A DNA stretch of 64,000 nucleotides, from the NCBI RefSeq assembly GCF_013184545.1, contig NZ_JAAOJA010000013.1:62001-126000 (forward strand), read 5' to 3'. The position numbers and the translations under genes are program-made. Below are positions 27,998 to 37,156 of the stretch, in pieces. The stretch's first letter is position 1. Each line of letters opens with the position of its first letter. This stretch comes from Pseudomonas tumuqii (GTDB lineage Bacteria; Pseudomonadota; Gammaproteobacteria; Pseudomonadales; Pseudomonadaceae). Below the pieces are notes generated by a model that was not told the DNA's origin, did no database searches, and saw only the letters and a program-made list of their open reading frames with translations.

Positions 27998-28858
27998 TCA
28001 AGTCGTGGCGTCGAGATCGAGCGTCAGGTTGTCGATCAGGCGGGTGCTGCCGAGAAAGGCCGCGGCCAGAATCACCAGCTGGCGATCCGTGGCGGTTGCC
28101 GGGCGCAGGCTGTTCGACTCGCGAATCTCCAGGTAGTCCGTGCGCAAGCCGGCGGCCAATTGCTGCTGGCGGGCCGCCTCGACCAGCTTGGCGAAGTCGT
28201 GCTCGCCGGCGCCAAGCGCAGTGGCGATCTGTTGCAGGCTGCGATACAGGGTGGGCGCGACGGCGCGTTGTTCTTCGTTGAGGTAGCCATTGCGCGAGGA
28301 TAGCGCCAGGCCATCTTCGGCACGGATGGTCGGCTCGCCGATAATCTGGATCGGCATGTTCAGGTCACGCACCAGGGTGCGAATCACCGCCAGTTGCTGG
28401 AAGTCCTTCTGTCCGAAAACGGCCAGATCGGGTTGCACCAGGTTGAACAGCTTGGTCACCACGGTGGCGACACCGTCGAAATGGCCGGGACGACTGGCGC
28501 CGCACAGCCCCTCGGAGACACCTTGCACGCTGACCCGGGTCTGGCTGGCCATGCCGTTGGGGTACATCTCGTCCACCTCCGGATTGAACAGCAGGTGACA
28601 GCCGGCATTGAGGAGTTTCTCCTGGTCGGCGGCCAGGGTCCGCGGGTAGCTGCCCAGGTCTTCGCTGGGGCCGAACTGCAACGGATTGACGAAGATGCTG
28701 GCGACCACGAAATCGGCGCGCTGGACGGCTTTCTCGACCAGGGCAACATGCCCGGCGTGCAAGTTGCCCATGGTCGGGACGAAACCGATCTGTTTGCCTT
28801 CGGCGCGAGCCAGGGCAACGGCGGCACGCAGTTCGCGGATGGTTTTAACCGTGTTCAT
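27998..28858 (-). CDS. panC: pantothenate synthetase (pantoate-beta-alanine ligase)
   Basis: PanC ligates pantoate and beta-alanine using ATP. The 286-residue product has the nucleotidyltransferase HIGH-type motif (PTMGNLHAGHVALV), VASIFVNPLQFGPSEDL, the FGQKDFQQ segment and the KMSKS-type ALSSRNGYL. Its ATG overlaps the panB stop by ATGA, so the genes are translationally coupled. It is the last gene of the panB-panC unit here; panD, which supplies beta-alanine, is not adjacent. Confidence 0.96.
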   Translation of the reverse strand: MNTVKTIRELRAAVALARAEGKQIGFVPTMGNLHAGHVALVEKAVQRADFVVASIFVNPLQFGPSEDLGSYPRTLAADQEKLLNAGCHLLFNPEVDEMYPNGMASQTRVSVQGVSEGLCGASRPGHFDGVATVVTKLFNLVQPDLAVFGQKDFQQLAVIRTLVRDLNMPIQIIGEPTIRAEDGLALSSRNGYLNEEQRAVAPTLYRSLQQIATALGAGEHDFAKLVEAARQQQLAAGLRTDYLEIRESNSLRPATATDRQLVILAAAFLGSTRLIDNLTLDLDATT

Positions 28859-29655
28859 GCAGAGAATCCGTGTTCGGTTGCGGGGAAACTGCCGTCTTTG
28901 ACGGCCTTGACGTAGGCGCTGAGGGCGTTCTGGATGCTGCTTTGCCCGGCCATGAAGTTCTTCACGAACTTGGGCATGCGCCCGCTCAGGGACAAGCCGA
29001 GCATGTCGTGCAGCACCAGCACCTGGCCGTCGGTGGCGCCGCCGGCGCCTATGCCGATGACGGGGATCTTCACTGCCTGGCTGATTTCCGCAGCCAGTTC
29101 GCTGGGGACGCACTCCAGCAGCAGCATGGCCGCGCCGGCTTGTTCCAGGGCCATGGCGTCGGCGCGCATCTGCCGCGCCTGGGCTTCCTGACGGCCCTGG
29201 ACTTTGTAGCCACCGAGGATATTCACCGCTTGCGGGGTCAGGCCCAGGTGCGCGCAGACCGGTACGCCACGCTCGGCCAGCAGCCGGATCGGCTCGGCCA
29301 GCCAGGCCGCGCCCTCGAGCTTGACCATGTGCGCGCCGGCTTGCATCAGTGCCGCGCAGTTGTGCAGCGTCTGCTCGGTGGTGGCGTAGGCCATGAAGGG
29401 CAGGTCGACGAGGATCAGGGCACCCTGGTTGCCGCGTTTCACGCTCGCGGTGTGGTAGGCCATGTCGGTGACACTGACCGGCAAGGTGCTGTCGTGACCT
29501 TGCAACACCATGCCGAGGGAGTCGCCGACCAGCAGCACCTCGACCCCAGCCTGGCAGGCAGCCTGGGCGAAGGTGGCGTCGTAGCAGGTCAGCATGGCGA
29601 TTTTCTCGCCGCTCTGCTTGAGGCTTTGCAGGGTGGTCAGGGTAATGTCAGGCAT
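28855..29655 (-). CDS. panB: 3-methyl-2-oxobutanoate hydroxymethyltransferase
   Basis: PanB transfers a hydroxymethyl group from methylene-tetrahydrofolate to ketoisovalerate, giving ketopantoate. The 266-residue TIM-barrel has the metal-binding and active-site motifs MLTCYDATFAQ, LLVGDSLGMVLQG, AHMVKLEGA and IPVIGIGAGGATDGQVLV. ATG 29655 is preferred over GTG-type starts further up because GTGAGGA lies about 9 nt ahead. It overlaps panC by 4 nt. A 311-bp gap separates it from folK. Confidence 0.96.
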   Translation of the reverse strand: MPDITLTTLQSLKQSGEKIAMLTCYDATFAQAACQAGVEVLLVGDSLGMVLQGHDSTLPVSVTDMAYHTASVKRGNQGALILVDLPFMAYATTEQTLHNCAALMQAGAHMVKLEGAAWLAEPIRLLAERGVPVCAHLGLTPQAVNILGGYKVQGRQEAQARQMRADAMALEQAGAAMLLLECVPSELAAEISQAVKIPVIGIGAGGATDGQVLVLHDMLGLSLSGRMPKFVKNFMAGQSSIQNALSAYVKAVKDGSFPATEHGFSA

Positions 29656-29966
29656 AACAATCGTCCTCACTCAGGCGTTCAGCAAGCAGTCAATCTGCTT
29701 CGAGTCGGGCTGCTTCAAAGTGGCCTGCATTGGCCTCGGTTTGCACCGGTGCGGGGCAACGGGACGCCTATAGTCCTGATGGGGGGGCTCGAAGTCAATT
29801 GCAGGTGTTACCGGTCTGTTACTGGCGTTACCGTCTGTGTGGGACCGCAATCGGTACAGCAACTGTGCTGCGCGCCACTGTCGGGCTGTGCCTGGCACCA
29901 GCGGCGAAGAAGTGGGATGCGTCATGCGCAGCTGCTGCCTGCCGCGAAAGGTGCTTGCAGCACGCC
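29656..29966. other. 311-bp gap between folK and panB
   Basis: No gene, RNA or clear repeat is recognised. Open frames across it have base-composition artefacts and no family similarity. It presumably holds the panB promoter on the minus strand. Confidence 0.5.
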
Positions 29967-30452
29967 CTACTCGGGCAGACGTTCCAGGCCTTCGAAGGGG
30001 CAGGCGGCGAGCAGGTCGGTCAAGGCACGACCGTCGGGCAGGCGCAGGTCGGGAGCCAGTTCGGCCAGCGGATAGAGGACGAAGGCGCGGGCGTGCATGT
30101 GGTAGTGCGGCACACGCAGGCGCGGTTCGTCCAGCATCAGGTCGCCGAATAGCAGGATATCCAGATCCAGGGTGCGTGGCCCCCAGCGTTCGGCTTTGCG
30201 CTCGCGGCCCCGGTTCAGCTCGATGGCCTGCAGCGCGTCGAGCAGTTGTAGCGGCGTCAGCTCGCTTTCCAGCGCCGCCACGGCGTTGACATAGCGTGGC
30301 TGATCGGCCGGGCCGAGCGGGTCGCTGGCATAGAAGGAAGACCTGCCGAGCAACTGCGACTGTGGCAACGCGGCCAGCGCCGCGAGGGCGCCGTGCAGTT
30401 GGGCGAGCGGCTCGGCAAGGTTGCTGCCGAGGCCAAGATACACCCGCGGCAT
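29967..30452 (-). CDS. folK: 6-hydroxymethyl-7,8-dihydropterin pyrophosphokinase
   Basis: FolK pyrophosphorylates hydroxymethyl-dihydropterin, making the FolP substrate. The 161-residue product has the family signatures LGSNL near the N-terminus, RYVNAVAALE, the RWGPRTLDLDILLFGD motif with magnesium-binding aspartates, and VPHYHMHARAFVLYPL. Its ATG overlaps the pcnB stop (TAATG), so it is co-translated with pcnB. The pcnB-folK-panB-panC order is standard for Pseudomonas. Confidence 0.96.
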   Translation of the reverse strand: MPRVYLGLGSNLAEPLAQLHGALAALAALPQSQLLGRSSFYASDPLGPADQPRYVNAVAALESELTPLQLLDALQAIELNRGRERKAERWGPRTLDLDILLFGDLMLDEPRLRVPHYHMHARAFVLYPLAELAPDLRLPDGRALTDLLAACPFEGLERLPE

Positions 30453-31861
30453 TATTCGCCGGCAGCAGGCTTGGCGGTGCCGTCGGCACCTGGCGCGCGC
30501 TTGCGCTTGCTGCCGCTGCGCCGCCGTTTGCGCGGTGCGCCGCTGGCGTCGTCCTGGCTGCTGAGGTCGCGGATCATGCCGCGCCTTTCACTGTCGCTGG
30601 CGTCCTGATAATCCGTCCACCATTCGCCGAGTCCACCGGTCTCTTCGCCGGCGCTTTCGCGCAACAGGAGGAAGTCGTAGCCGGCACGAAAGCGTGGGTT
30701 CTCCAGCAGCAGATCGGAACGCTTGCCGCTGCGCCGTGGCAGGCGCTCCTGCATGTCCCAGATCTCGCGGATCGGCATGGTGAAACGCTTGGGAATGGCA
30801 ATCCGTTGACACTGTTCGCTGATCAGCTCGTGGGCCGCTTCCTGCATCGCCGGGATCGGCGGCATGCCACGCTCCTGCAGCTTGATCACCCGCGCCGGCA
30901 GGGCGGGCCAGAGCATGGCGGCGAAGAGGAAAGCCGGGGTTACGGTTTTCTTCTGCTGAATGCGCAGGTCGGTGTTGATCAGGGCGTTGCGGATCAGGCT
31001 GTCGGTGTAGTCCGGGTTGGCCTTGAGCGCCGCGGCGCTGGCCGGGAACAGTTCGCCGAACAAGCCGTAGTCGACCAGCAGTTCGTAGGTGAATTCGGCG
31101 TAACCGGCGAGGAACAGCTTGAGCACCTCTTCGAACAGGCGCGCCGACGGAATTTCCCGCAGCATCGGCGCCAGCTTGTAGATGGGCGCGGCGCTGTGTT
31201 TCTCGATATCGAAGTCCAGCTTGGCGGCGAAACGTACGGCCCGCAGCATGCGTACCGGGTCTTCCTGATAACGCTGGGTCGGGTCGCCGATCAGGCGGAT
31301 CAGATGATTGCGAATGTCGTGCACGCCATTGGCGTAATCGAGAATGCGTTCGGTGCTCGGGTCGTAATACAGCGCGTTGATGGTGAAATCGCGGCGCTGG
31401 GCGTCGTCTTCCAGGCTGCCGTAGACGTTGTCGCGCAGGATGCGCCCGCTTTCGTTACGCGAAGACAGGTTGCTGTTCTCTTCCTCATCGCCCTCGGGGT
31501 GATTGGCGCGGAAGGTGGCGACTTCGATGATCTCGCGGCCGAAATGCACATGTACCAGCTTGAAGCGGCGGCCGATGACCCGGGCGTTACGAAACTCGGC
31601 ACGCACCTGTTCCGGCGTGGCGCTGGTGGCAACGTCGAAATCCTTGGGGTCGATATCGAGCAGCAGGTCGCGCACGCAACCGCCGACCAGATATGCCTGG
31701 TAGCCGGCGTGTTGCAGGCGTTCGACCACGCTGGTGGCGTAACGGCTGATTTCCCCGCGATTGATCGGGTGCTGGCTACTGCTCAGCACTTCGGGAGTGC
31801 TGCGCGGGTGTTTGCCACGGCGCAGGGGCGAACGTAGAGACTTGAACAGCTTTTTCAGCAT
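30452..31861 (-). CDS. pcnB: poly(A) polymerase I
   Basis: PcnB adds 3' poly(A) tails that promote RNA decay. The 469-residue product has the nucleotidyltransferase motif YLVGGCVRDLLL with the catalytic DFDVATSATP, RRDFTINALYYD, the neck GDPTQRYQEDPVRMLRAVRFAAKL segment and a basic Lys/Arg-rich tail. ATG 31861 (MLKKLFKSLRS) is chosen; an in-frame start 16 codons upstream lacks family similarity. It overlaps folK. crcZ lies upstream on the same strand without a U-tract terminator, so read-through from the CbrB-controlled promoter is possible. Confidence 0.95.
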   Translation of the reverse strand: MLKKLFKSLRSPLRRGKHPRSTPEVLSSSQHPINRGEISRYATSVVERLQHAGYQAYLVGGCVRDLLLDIDPKDFDVATSATPEQVRAEFRNARVIGRRFKLVHVHFGREIIEVATFRANHPEGDEEENSNLSSRNESGRILRDNVYGSLEDDAQRRDFTINALYYDPSTERILDYANGVHDIRNHLIRLIGDPTQRYQEDPVRMLRAVRFAAKLDFDIEKHSAAPIYKLAPMLREIPSARLFEEVLKLFLAGYAEFTYELLVDYGLFGELFPASAAALKANPDYTDSLIRNALINTDLRIQQKKTVTPAFLFAAMLWPALPARVIKLQERGMPPIPAMQEAAHELISEQCQRIAIPKRFTMPIREIWDMQERLPRRSGKRSDLLLENPRFRAGYDFLLLRESAGEETGGLGEWWTDYQDASDSERRGMIRDLSSQDDASGAPRKRRRSGSKRKRAPGADGTAKPAAGE

Positions 31862-31984
31862 GGGATGCACTGTTTGACGAAATGACAGGCCAGGATAAAC
31901 GCTGACCACTGGAATGGCGCGGATTCTAGCATTGAGTCGGGAGATGGTGTAGGAAGCAACGGGAGAGAGGGGTTTCGCGGAAGC

Positions 31985-32357
31985 TACTGGGGGAGCCGAA
32001 GCTCCCCCCCAAGTAGGTGCGTGCTTTGTTTTTATTATTATGGCGGGCTTGTTGTTTTTGTTGAGTTGCCCGTTCCATCGAGTCAGAGACTGTCTGAAAA
32101 CCTCCCAAGCCAGGAGTTAATAGCAAACGGATTGCTTTGAATGCTGACGCTGCCATGATCGTGTTATGACCCAACCAGTACCGGATCTGCCTTGAGGCAG
32201 TTTTGTTGTTCTCTGTCTGGTTGTGGGGCAAGCCCCAAGGGCAATTCCTTTCCAAAAGAATCAGTTAGCTGCGCCTCCAGCGTGTTGTTTTTATTATGTT
32301 GGAGTCGTTACGTCTTGTTTTTATTATCTTGGGCAGTGCTTGTTATTGTTGTTGTCC
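31985..32357 (-). ncRNA. crcZ: CrcZ, Hfq/Crc-sequestering small RNA
   Basis: This intergenic RNA is recognised by its position between cbrB and pcnB and by repeated CA-type motifs on the minus strand: AACAACAACAATAACAA near 32340, AATAAAAACAA near 32325, 32295 and 32040, and CAACAAAAACAACAA near 32058. In Pseudomonas CrcZ titrates Hfq with Crc and so relieves carbon catabolite repression. A sigma-54 promoter lies just upstream. The end is placed at a GGGGGAGC-TTCG-GCTCCCCC hairpin (31989-32008), which lacks a T-run. Both boundaries are estimates. Confidence 0.88.
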
Positions 32358-32367
32358 AGTAGACATA

Positions 32368-32382
32368 GCATGAGCCGTGCCA
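32368..32382 (-). promoter_or_regulatory. sigma-54 promoter of crcZ
   Basis: The minus strand reads TGGCACGGCTCATGCT, with GG and GC separated by exactly 10 nt as required for the -24/-12 sigma-54 element. Transcription would start about 12 nt downstream, near 32356, just ahead of the first CA motif. CbrB, a sigma-54 activator, is the expected partner. Confidence 0.85.
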
Positions 32383-32480
32383 GTTTTAGTGAATCCTTTT
32401 AAAACAATGACTTAGGATAATTTGCGAGTGGGCGTTGGCCATGAAAAAGCCATGCATTCGTTACCGTAAGCCCCGGACTT

Positions 32481-32506
32481 TGTTACGAAGTGTTGAATCG
32501 GTAACA
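32481..32506. promoter_or_regulatory. TGTTAC-N14-GTAACA palindrome, probable CbrB site
   Basis: TGTTAC (32481-32486) and GTAACA (32501-32506) form a perfect inverted repeat with a 14-nt spacer, about 100 bp upstream of the crcZ sigma-54 promoter. A further GTTAC half-site is at 32460. Position and symmetry fit an enhancer for CbrB; I recall a similar palindrome reported for CbrB in P. putida but cannot verify it. Otherwise the cbrB-crcZ spacer (32383-32748) holds no supported gene. Confidence 0.65.
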
Positions 32507-32748
32507 GCGAGGGGAACCTTGTGCGCAGCAAATCGGTCACCGCGTTTTGGCCGGCAGAGCATCGCAAGCGCGCCGGTCATTGTCGCGCCGCCGCGACAGC
32601 CCGCCGGATCGGCAATCGACGGTGCGTTGTTGCGCCAAGCGATGCCCTACGGATCACGGATTACACCAGGTAATGGGTCGGAACGTAGGGCGCCTGGAAG
32701 CGGTCGCCGTTGGTAGGAGTTGTTTCGCGAGCGCTCGGGCTTGGCTCG

Positions 32749-34167
32749 CTAGCCGGTGGCCGCGCCGGTCTTGCGCCGTGGAATACCCAGGCGCTGGCGG
32801 CGTTCCCACAGGCATTTGCGGCTGATGCCGAGTTTGCGCGCCAGTTCGGTTTCGGTCATGTGATCCTGGTGTTCGAGGACGAAGTGCTGGAAGTAGTCTT
32901 CCAGTGAAAGATCCTCGGTCGGTTCGTGGCTGGTGCTGCTGGCTTGTGCCGACAGGCCGGGGAAGTCGTCGTCATCCAGGTCGTCCAGCTCGATGTCGAT
33001 GCCCAGCAGCTCGGCCGAGATAGCCGTGCTTTCGCAGAGGATGACTGCGCGCTCGATGGCGTTCTCCAGTTCGCGCACGTTGCCCGGCCAGGCGTAATGA
33101 CGGATGGCCTGTTCGGCATCCGGGGCGAAATGCAGGTCGTCGCGGCCCATGCGCGTGCATTGGCGCTTGAGGAAGGCGTGGGCGATCTCGCTGACGTCGC
33201 TGCCACGCTCGCGCAGTGCCGGCAATTTCAGGGCGATGACGTGCAGGCGGTAGTAAAGGTCTTCGCGGAATTGGCCGACCTTGGCCAGGCTTTTGAGGTC
33301 GCGGTGGGTCGCCGCGATCAGGCGCACATCGACTTTTTGCGACTGCACCGAACCGACCCGGCGAATTTCGCCTTCCTGCAGCACGCGCAGCAAGCGGGCC
33401 TGGGCCTCCAGCGGCAGCTCACCGATCTCATCGAGGAACAGGGTGCCGCCATCGGCCGCTTCGACCAGGCCGGCGCGGCCGGCGCTGGCACCGGTGAAGG
33501 CGCCTTTCTCGTGGCCGAACAGTTCGGACTCGATCAGGCTTTCCGGGATGGCCGCGCAGTTCACTGAAATCAGCGGTGCCTTGGCGCGCTTGGACAGGTT
33601 GTGCAGGGCGCGCGCGACCAGTTCCTTGCCGGTGCCGGACTCGCCCTGGATCAGGACGTTGGAGTCGGTCGGCGCGACTTTGCGGATCTTGCTGTACAGC
33701 TCCAGCATGGACGGGCAGGAGCCGATGATGCCGATCTCGCCATTGCTGTTGTCGACGACTTTTTCGCTGCTGCGGCCAGTGGCGCCGGGGACTGCAGCAG
33801 ACGTCTGCCTGGCCTCCTGGCGATCGCGCAGGATGCGCGCCACGGCCTGCAGCATCTCGTCATGGTCGAAGGGTTTGGCGATGTAGTCGACCGCGCCCAT
33901 CTTCATCGAGTCAACGGCGGAACGCAGACTGGCGTAGCTGGTCATGATCAGCACCGGCTTGCCCTGGGAGAGTTTGATCAACTCGGTGCCCGGTGCGCCG
34001 GGCAGACGCAGGTCGCTGACGATCAGGTCGAAGCCGGGAATGCTGAAGCGTTCTTGCGCTTCTTGTACCGAGCCGGCTTCGCTGACCTGGTACTGGTTGC
34101 GCTCGAGCAGGCGGCGCAAGGCAGAGCGGATAATGGTTTCGTCTTCGACGATCAAAATATGGGGCAT
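32749..34167 (-). CDS. cbrB: sigma-54-dependent response regulator CbrB
   Basis: CbrB is the response regulator that activates crcZ and carbon/nitrogen utilisation genes. The 472-residue product has a receiver domain (1 to about 120, phospho-acceptor D52), an AAA+ sigma-54 activator domain with Walker A GESGTGKE (175-182), the sigma-54 contact loop GAFTGA (222-227) and GGTLFLDEIGE. A Fis-type helix-turn-helix lies near the C-terminus (MTETELARKLGISRKCLWERR). It follows cbrA by 34 bp and precedes crcZ, the defining arrangement of this system. Confidence 0.96.
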   Translation of the reverse strand: MPHILIVEDETIIRSALRRLLERNQYQVSEAGSVQEAQERFSIPGFDLIVSDLRLPGAPGTELIKLSQGKPVLIMTSYASLRSAVDSMKMGAVDYIAKPFDHDEMLQAVARILRDRQEARQTSAAVPGATGRSSEKVVDNSNGEIGIIGSCPSMLELYSKIRKVAPTDSNVLIQGESGTGKELVARALHNLSKRAKAPLISVNCAAIPESLIESELFGHEKGAFTGASAGRAGLVEAADGGTLFLDEIGELPLEAQARLLRVLQEGEIRRVGSVQSQKVDVRLIAATHRDLKSLAKVGQFREDLYYRLHVIALKLPALRERGSDVSEIAHAFLKRQCTRMGRDDLHFAPDAEQAIRHYAWPGNVRELENAIERAVILCESTAISAELLGIDIELDDLDDDDFPGLSAQASSTSHEPTEDLSLEDYFQHFVLEHQDHMTETELARKLGISRKCLWERRQRLGIPRRKTGAATG

Positions 34168-34201
34168 TAATTCGGTCTCTCGACGGTCTCAGGTCGCTGG
34201 T

Positions 34202-37156
34202 TCAATTCGCTTTGGACGTCGCTTCGACATGCCGCGGCAGCGTCACCCGGATACGGGTGCCGCGTTGGTGCTCGGGGTCAACCGGGCTGTCGATTATTAT
34301 TTGTCCATAATGCTCTTCCACGATGGAATAGACCAGCGCGAGGCCGAGCCCGGTGCCTTTGCCTGGGTCTTTGGTGGTGAAGAAAGGTTCGAACAGACGG
34401 TCGATGATCGCCTTGGGAATGCCACTGCCTTCATCTTCCACGATCAGGTCGACGGTGTGTTCCGAGGCTTCGGTTCTGACGCGGATCGCGGCGCCGGGTG
34501 GCGAGGCATCCCGGGCGTTGGACAGCAGGTTGATCAGCACCTGGGCGAGCCGTTGCGGGTCGCCATCAACCCAGTGATCGGGGTCGCACAGATTGAAGAA
34601 TTCCACTTCGACGCTGCGCCGGTTGAGTGACAGCAGACCGATGGCTTCCTGCGTTACCTGGGCCAGGCACACCGGTTCGTCGGCCTGTTGATGGCCGCCC
34701 GAATGGGCGAAGCTCATCAACGACTGGAGGATGCGCGAGACCCGCTTGGTCTGCTCGAGGATCTGCTCGCTGATCTCGGTCAGCTCACCGTCGTCTTCGC
34801 GCTCCTCGCGCAGATTCTGCGCCAGGCAGGCGATGCCGGTGATCGGGTTGCCGATCTCGTGGGCCACCCCGGCGGCCAGGCGGCCGATGCTGGCCAGGCG
34901 CTCGGAGTGCACCAGCTTGTCTTCCAGGTACTGGGTTTCGGTGAGGTCTTCGACCAGCAGCACCAGGCCGCTGTTGCCCGGTGCCAGCGGCTCGTCGATG
35001 GCCGCCTTGTGCAGGTTGAGCCAGCGGATCTGGCCGTCCAGGGCCAGGCGCTGCTTGTGCAGGTGCTCGTCGGGCAGCTCGATGAAATGTTGCAGCAGGC
35101 CACGCCAGGGTTCGCTGAGCGTCGACAGGCGTGAGCCGACGATGCGCTGCGCGGGAATCTCGGTGAGCTCCTCCATGGCCTTGTTCCACATCAGGATTTC
35201 CTGATCCTTGGCCAGCGAGCAGACACCCATCGGCAGCTCCTGCAGGGTTTGCCGGTGGTAGCGGCGCAGCGTATCGAGTTCCGCGGCCAGGCCGGTGAGG
35301 CGCGAGTGGTAATCCTCCAGGCGGCTCTCGATGAAGTGGATGTCCTCGCTGACGAAGGTTTCGCTGCCAGATTTATAGGGCAGAAAGGTCTCGGCTATGT
35401 CCTGGGCCACGCTTGGCCCCATCAAGCCGGAGAGGTTGGCCTCGAGGCGGTCGCGCAGGCGGCGCAGGGCATAGGGGCGGCTTTCGTCGAAGGGCAGGTG
35501 CAGGTCACGCAGGGCCTGCTCGACCTCGCGCTGGGCGGTCTTGGCGCCGAGCGGTTTGGCCAGCTGGGTGGCGAACTCCTGTGGCGATTGGGCCAGCAGT
35601 TCGCGCCGTTGCGGGCGCCGCACGTTATCCACGGCGCAGGCTTCGGCGGCACTCTTCTCCTCGGGGCTGGCCTCGGTGAACAGCGAGACCAGGGTGAACA
35701 CCAGCACGTTGGCCGCCAGCGAGGCGATGGCCGCCAGGTGCCAGCTGCTGTCGTCCAGCACATAGATCAGGTTGAATGCGGGGATGTAGAAGCCTTGCAG
35801 GTTGCCCAGCATCGGCAGCAGCATGCCCACGGTCCAGACGCCGATGCCTGCCAGCAAGCCGGCGATATAACCGCGGCGGTTGGCTGTCGGCCAGTACAGC
35901 ACCGAGAGCACGCCGGGGAGAAACTGCAGGGTGGCGACGAAGGCGACGATGCCCAGGTTGGCCAGATTATGCTGAGCCCCCAGCAGCAGATAGAAGCCGT
36001 AGCCGGCCATGATGATGGCGAAGATCAGCGCGCGCCGGGTCCACTTCAGCCAGCGGTAGATATTGCCTTCGGTGGGGGGCTGATAGAGCGGCAACACCAC
36101 ATGGTTGAGCACCATGCCGGACAGCGCCAGGGTGGTGACGATGATCAGGCCGCTGGACGCCGACAGGCCGCCGACATAGGCGATCAGCGCCAGGGTCTGG
36201 CTGTTGACCGCGATGCCCAGGCCGAGGGTGAAGTATTCCGGGTTGGTGGTGACGCCCAGCTTGAGGCCCGCCCAGAGAATCAAGGGCACCGCCAGGCTCA
36301 TCAACAGCAGGAACAGCGGCAGGCCCCAACTGGCGCTGACCATCGCCCGCGGGTTGAGATTTTCGGTAAAGGTCATGTGGTACATGTGCGGCATGACGAT
36401 GGCCGACGCGAAGAACACCAGCAGCAAGGTGCGCCAGGGGCCTTCCTGTAGCGGCGTATGCAGGCTGGCCAGGGCGGCCTGGTTCTGCACCAGCCAGTGC
36501 TCCAGGTCCTGCGGCCCATCGAACACGCCATACAGCGCATAGATGCCGATGATGCCGACGGCGGTCAGCTTGACCACCGACTCGAAGGCGATGGCGAACA
36601 CCAGACCTTCGTGTTTCTCGCGGGTGGCGATATGGCGGGCGCCGAACAGGATGGTGAACAGGATGATCAGCCCGCAGTAGGCCAAAGCCACCCGTTCCTT
36701 CACCGGCTCGCGGGTGAGAATGCCGATGGAGTCGGCCACTGCCTGGAACTGCAGGGCCAGCAAGGGCAGCACGCCGATCAGCATGAACACGGTGGTCAGG
36801 GCGCCAGCCCAGGTGCTGCGGAAGCGGAAGGCGAACAGGTCGGCCAGCGACGACAGCTGGTAGGTGCGGGTGATGCGCAGGATCGGATAGAGCAGCACCG
36901 GCGCCAGCAGAAAGGCCCCGGACACCCCGAGGTAGCTGGCGAGAAAACCGTAGCCGTACTGATAGGCCAGACCCACCGTGCCATAGAAGGCCCAGGCGCT
37001 GGCATACACGCCGAGCGACAGGGTGTAGGTCAGCGGGTGGCGGATGATCGCGCGCGGGATCAGGCCGTGTTCGCTGGCCCAGGCGACGCCGAACAGCACC
37101 AGCAGGTAGGCGGCGCTGATCAGGATCAGCTGGCTAAGGCTAAAGCTCGTCAGCAT
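34202..37156 (-). CDS. cbrA: sensor histidine kinase CbrA with SLC5-type transporter domain
   Basis: CbrA is the membrane sensor kinase of the CbrAB system. The 984-residue product has about 13 transmembrane segments of a sodium/solute symporter (SLC5) domain (1 to about 510), a STAC linker, a PAS domain (about 615-730), HisKA with H766 (GVAHEIGNPITG), and a HATPase with DEGSGIP and GKGTGLGLA. Histidine uptake is reported for P. putida CbrA. ATG 37156 is preferred over GTG 37159 because it overlaps the stop of the preceding mini-ORF as TGATG. Its upstream region carries tandem repeats of the cbrX-cbrA junction. Confidence 0.95.
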   Translation of the reverse strand: MLTSFSLSQLILISAAYLLVLFGVAWASEHGLIPRAIIRHPLTYTLSLGVYASAWAFYGTVGLAYQYGYGFLASYLGVSGAFLLAPVLLYPILRITRTYQLSSLADLFAFRFRSTWAGALTTVFMLIGVLPLLALQFQAVADSIGILTREPVKERVALAYCGLIILFTILFGARHIATREKHEGLVFAIAFESVVKLTAVGIIGIYALYGVFDGPQDLEHWLVQNQAALASLHTPLQEGPWRTLLLVFFASAIVMPHMYHMTFTENLNPRAMVSASWGLPLFLLLMSLAVPLILWAGLKLGVTTNPEYFTLGLGIAVNSQTLALIAYVGGLSASSGLIIVTTLALSGMVLNHVVLPLYQPPTEGNIYRWLKWTRRALIFAIIMAGYGFYLLLGAQHNLANLGIVAFVATLQFLPGVLSVLYWPTANRRGYIAGLLAGIGVWTVGMLLPMLGNLQGFYIPAFNLIYVLDDSSWHLAAIASLAANVLVFTLVSLFTEASPEEKSAAEACAVDNVRRPQRRELLAQSPQEFATQLAKPLGAKTAQREVEQALRDLHLPFDESRPYALRRLRDRLEANLSGLMGPSVAQDIAETFLPYKSGSETFVSEDIHFIESRLEDYHSRLTGLAAELDTLRRYHRQTLQELPMGVCSLAKDQEILMWNKAMEELTEIPAQRIVGSRLSTLSEPWRGLLQHFIELPDEHLHKQRLALDGQIRWLNLHKAAIDEPLAPGNSGLVLLVEDLTETQYLEDKLVHSERLASIGRLAAGVAHEIGNPITGIACLAQNLREEREDDGELTEISEQILEQTKRVSRILQSLMSFAHSGGHQQADEPVCLAQVTQEAIGLLSLNRRSVEVEFFNLCDPDHWVDGDPQRLAQVLINLLSNARDASPPGAAIRVRTEASEHTVDLIVEDEGSGIPKAIIDRLFEPFFTTKDPGKGTGLGLALVYSIVEEHYGQIIIDSPVDPEHQRGTRIRVTLPRHVEATSKAN

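Noticed and set aside
29671..30489. 272-residue minus-strand frame over folK and the panB leader
   Set aside because: It is out of frame with folK, Arg/Pro/Ala-rich and without similarity.
31926..32255. 109-residue open frame on the minus strand (Gln/Asn/Lys-rich)
   Set aside because: It lies inside crcZ; the Q/N/K runs are translations of the AACAA/AATAA Hfq-binding motifs.
32435..32716. 93-residue plus-strand frame upstream of crcZ
   Set aside because: It covers the CbrB-site and promoter region, is Arg/Ser-rich, lacks a ribosome-binding site and has no known similarity.
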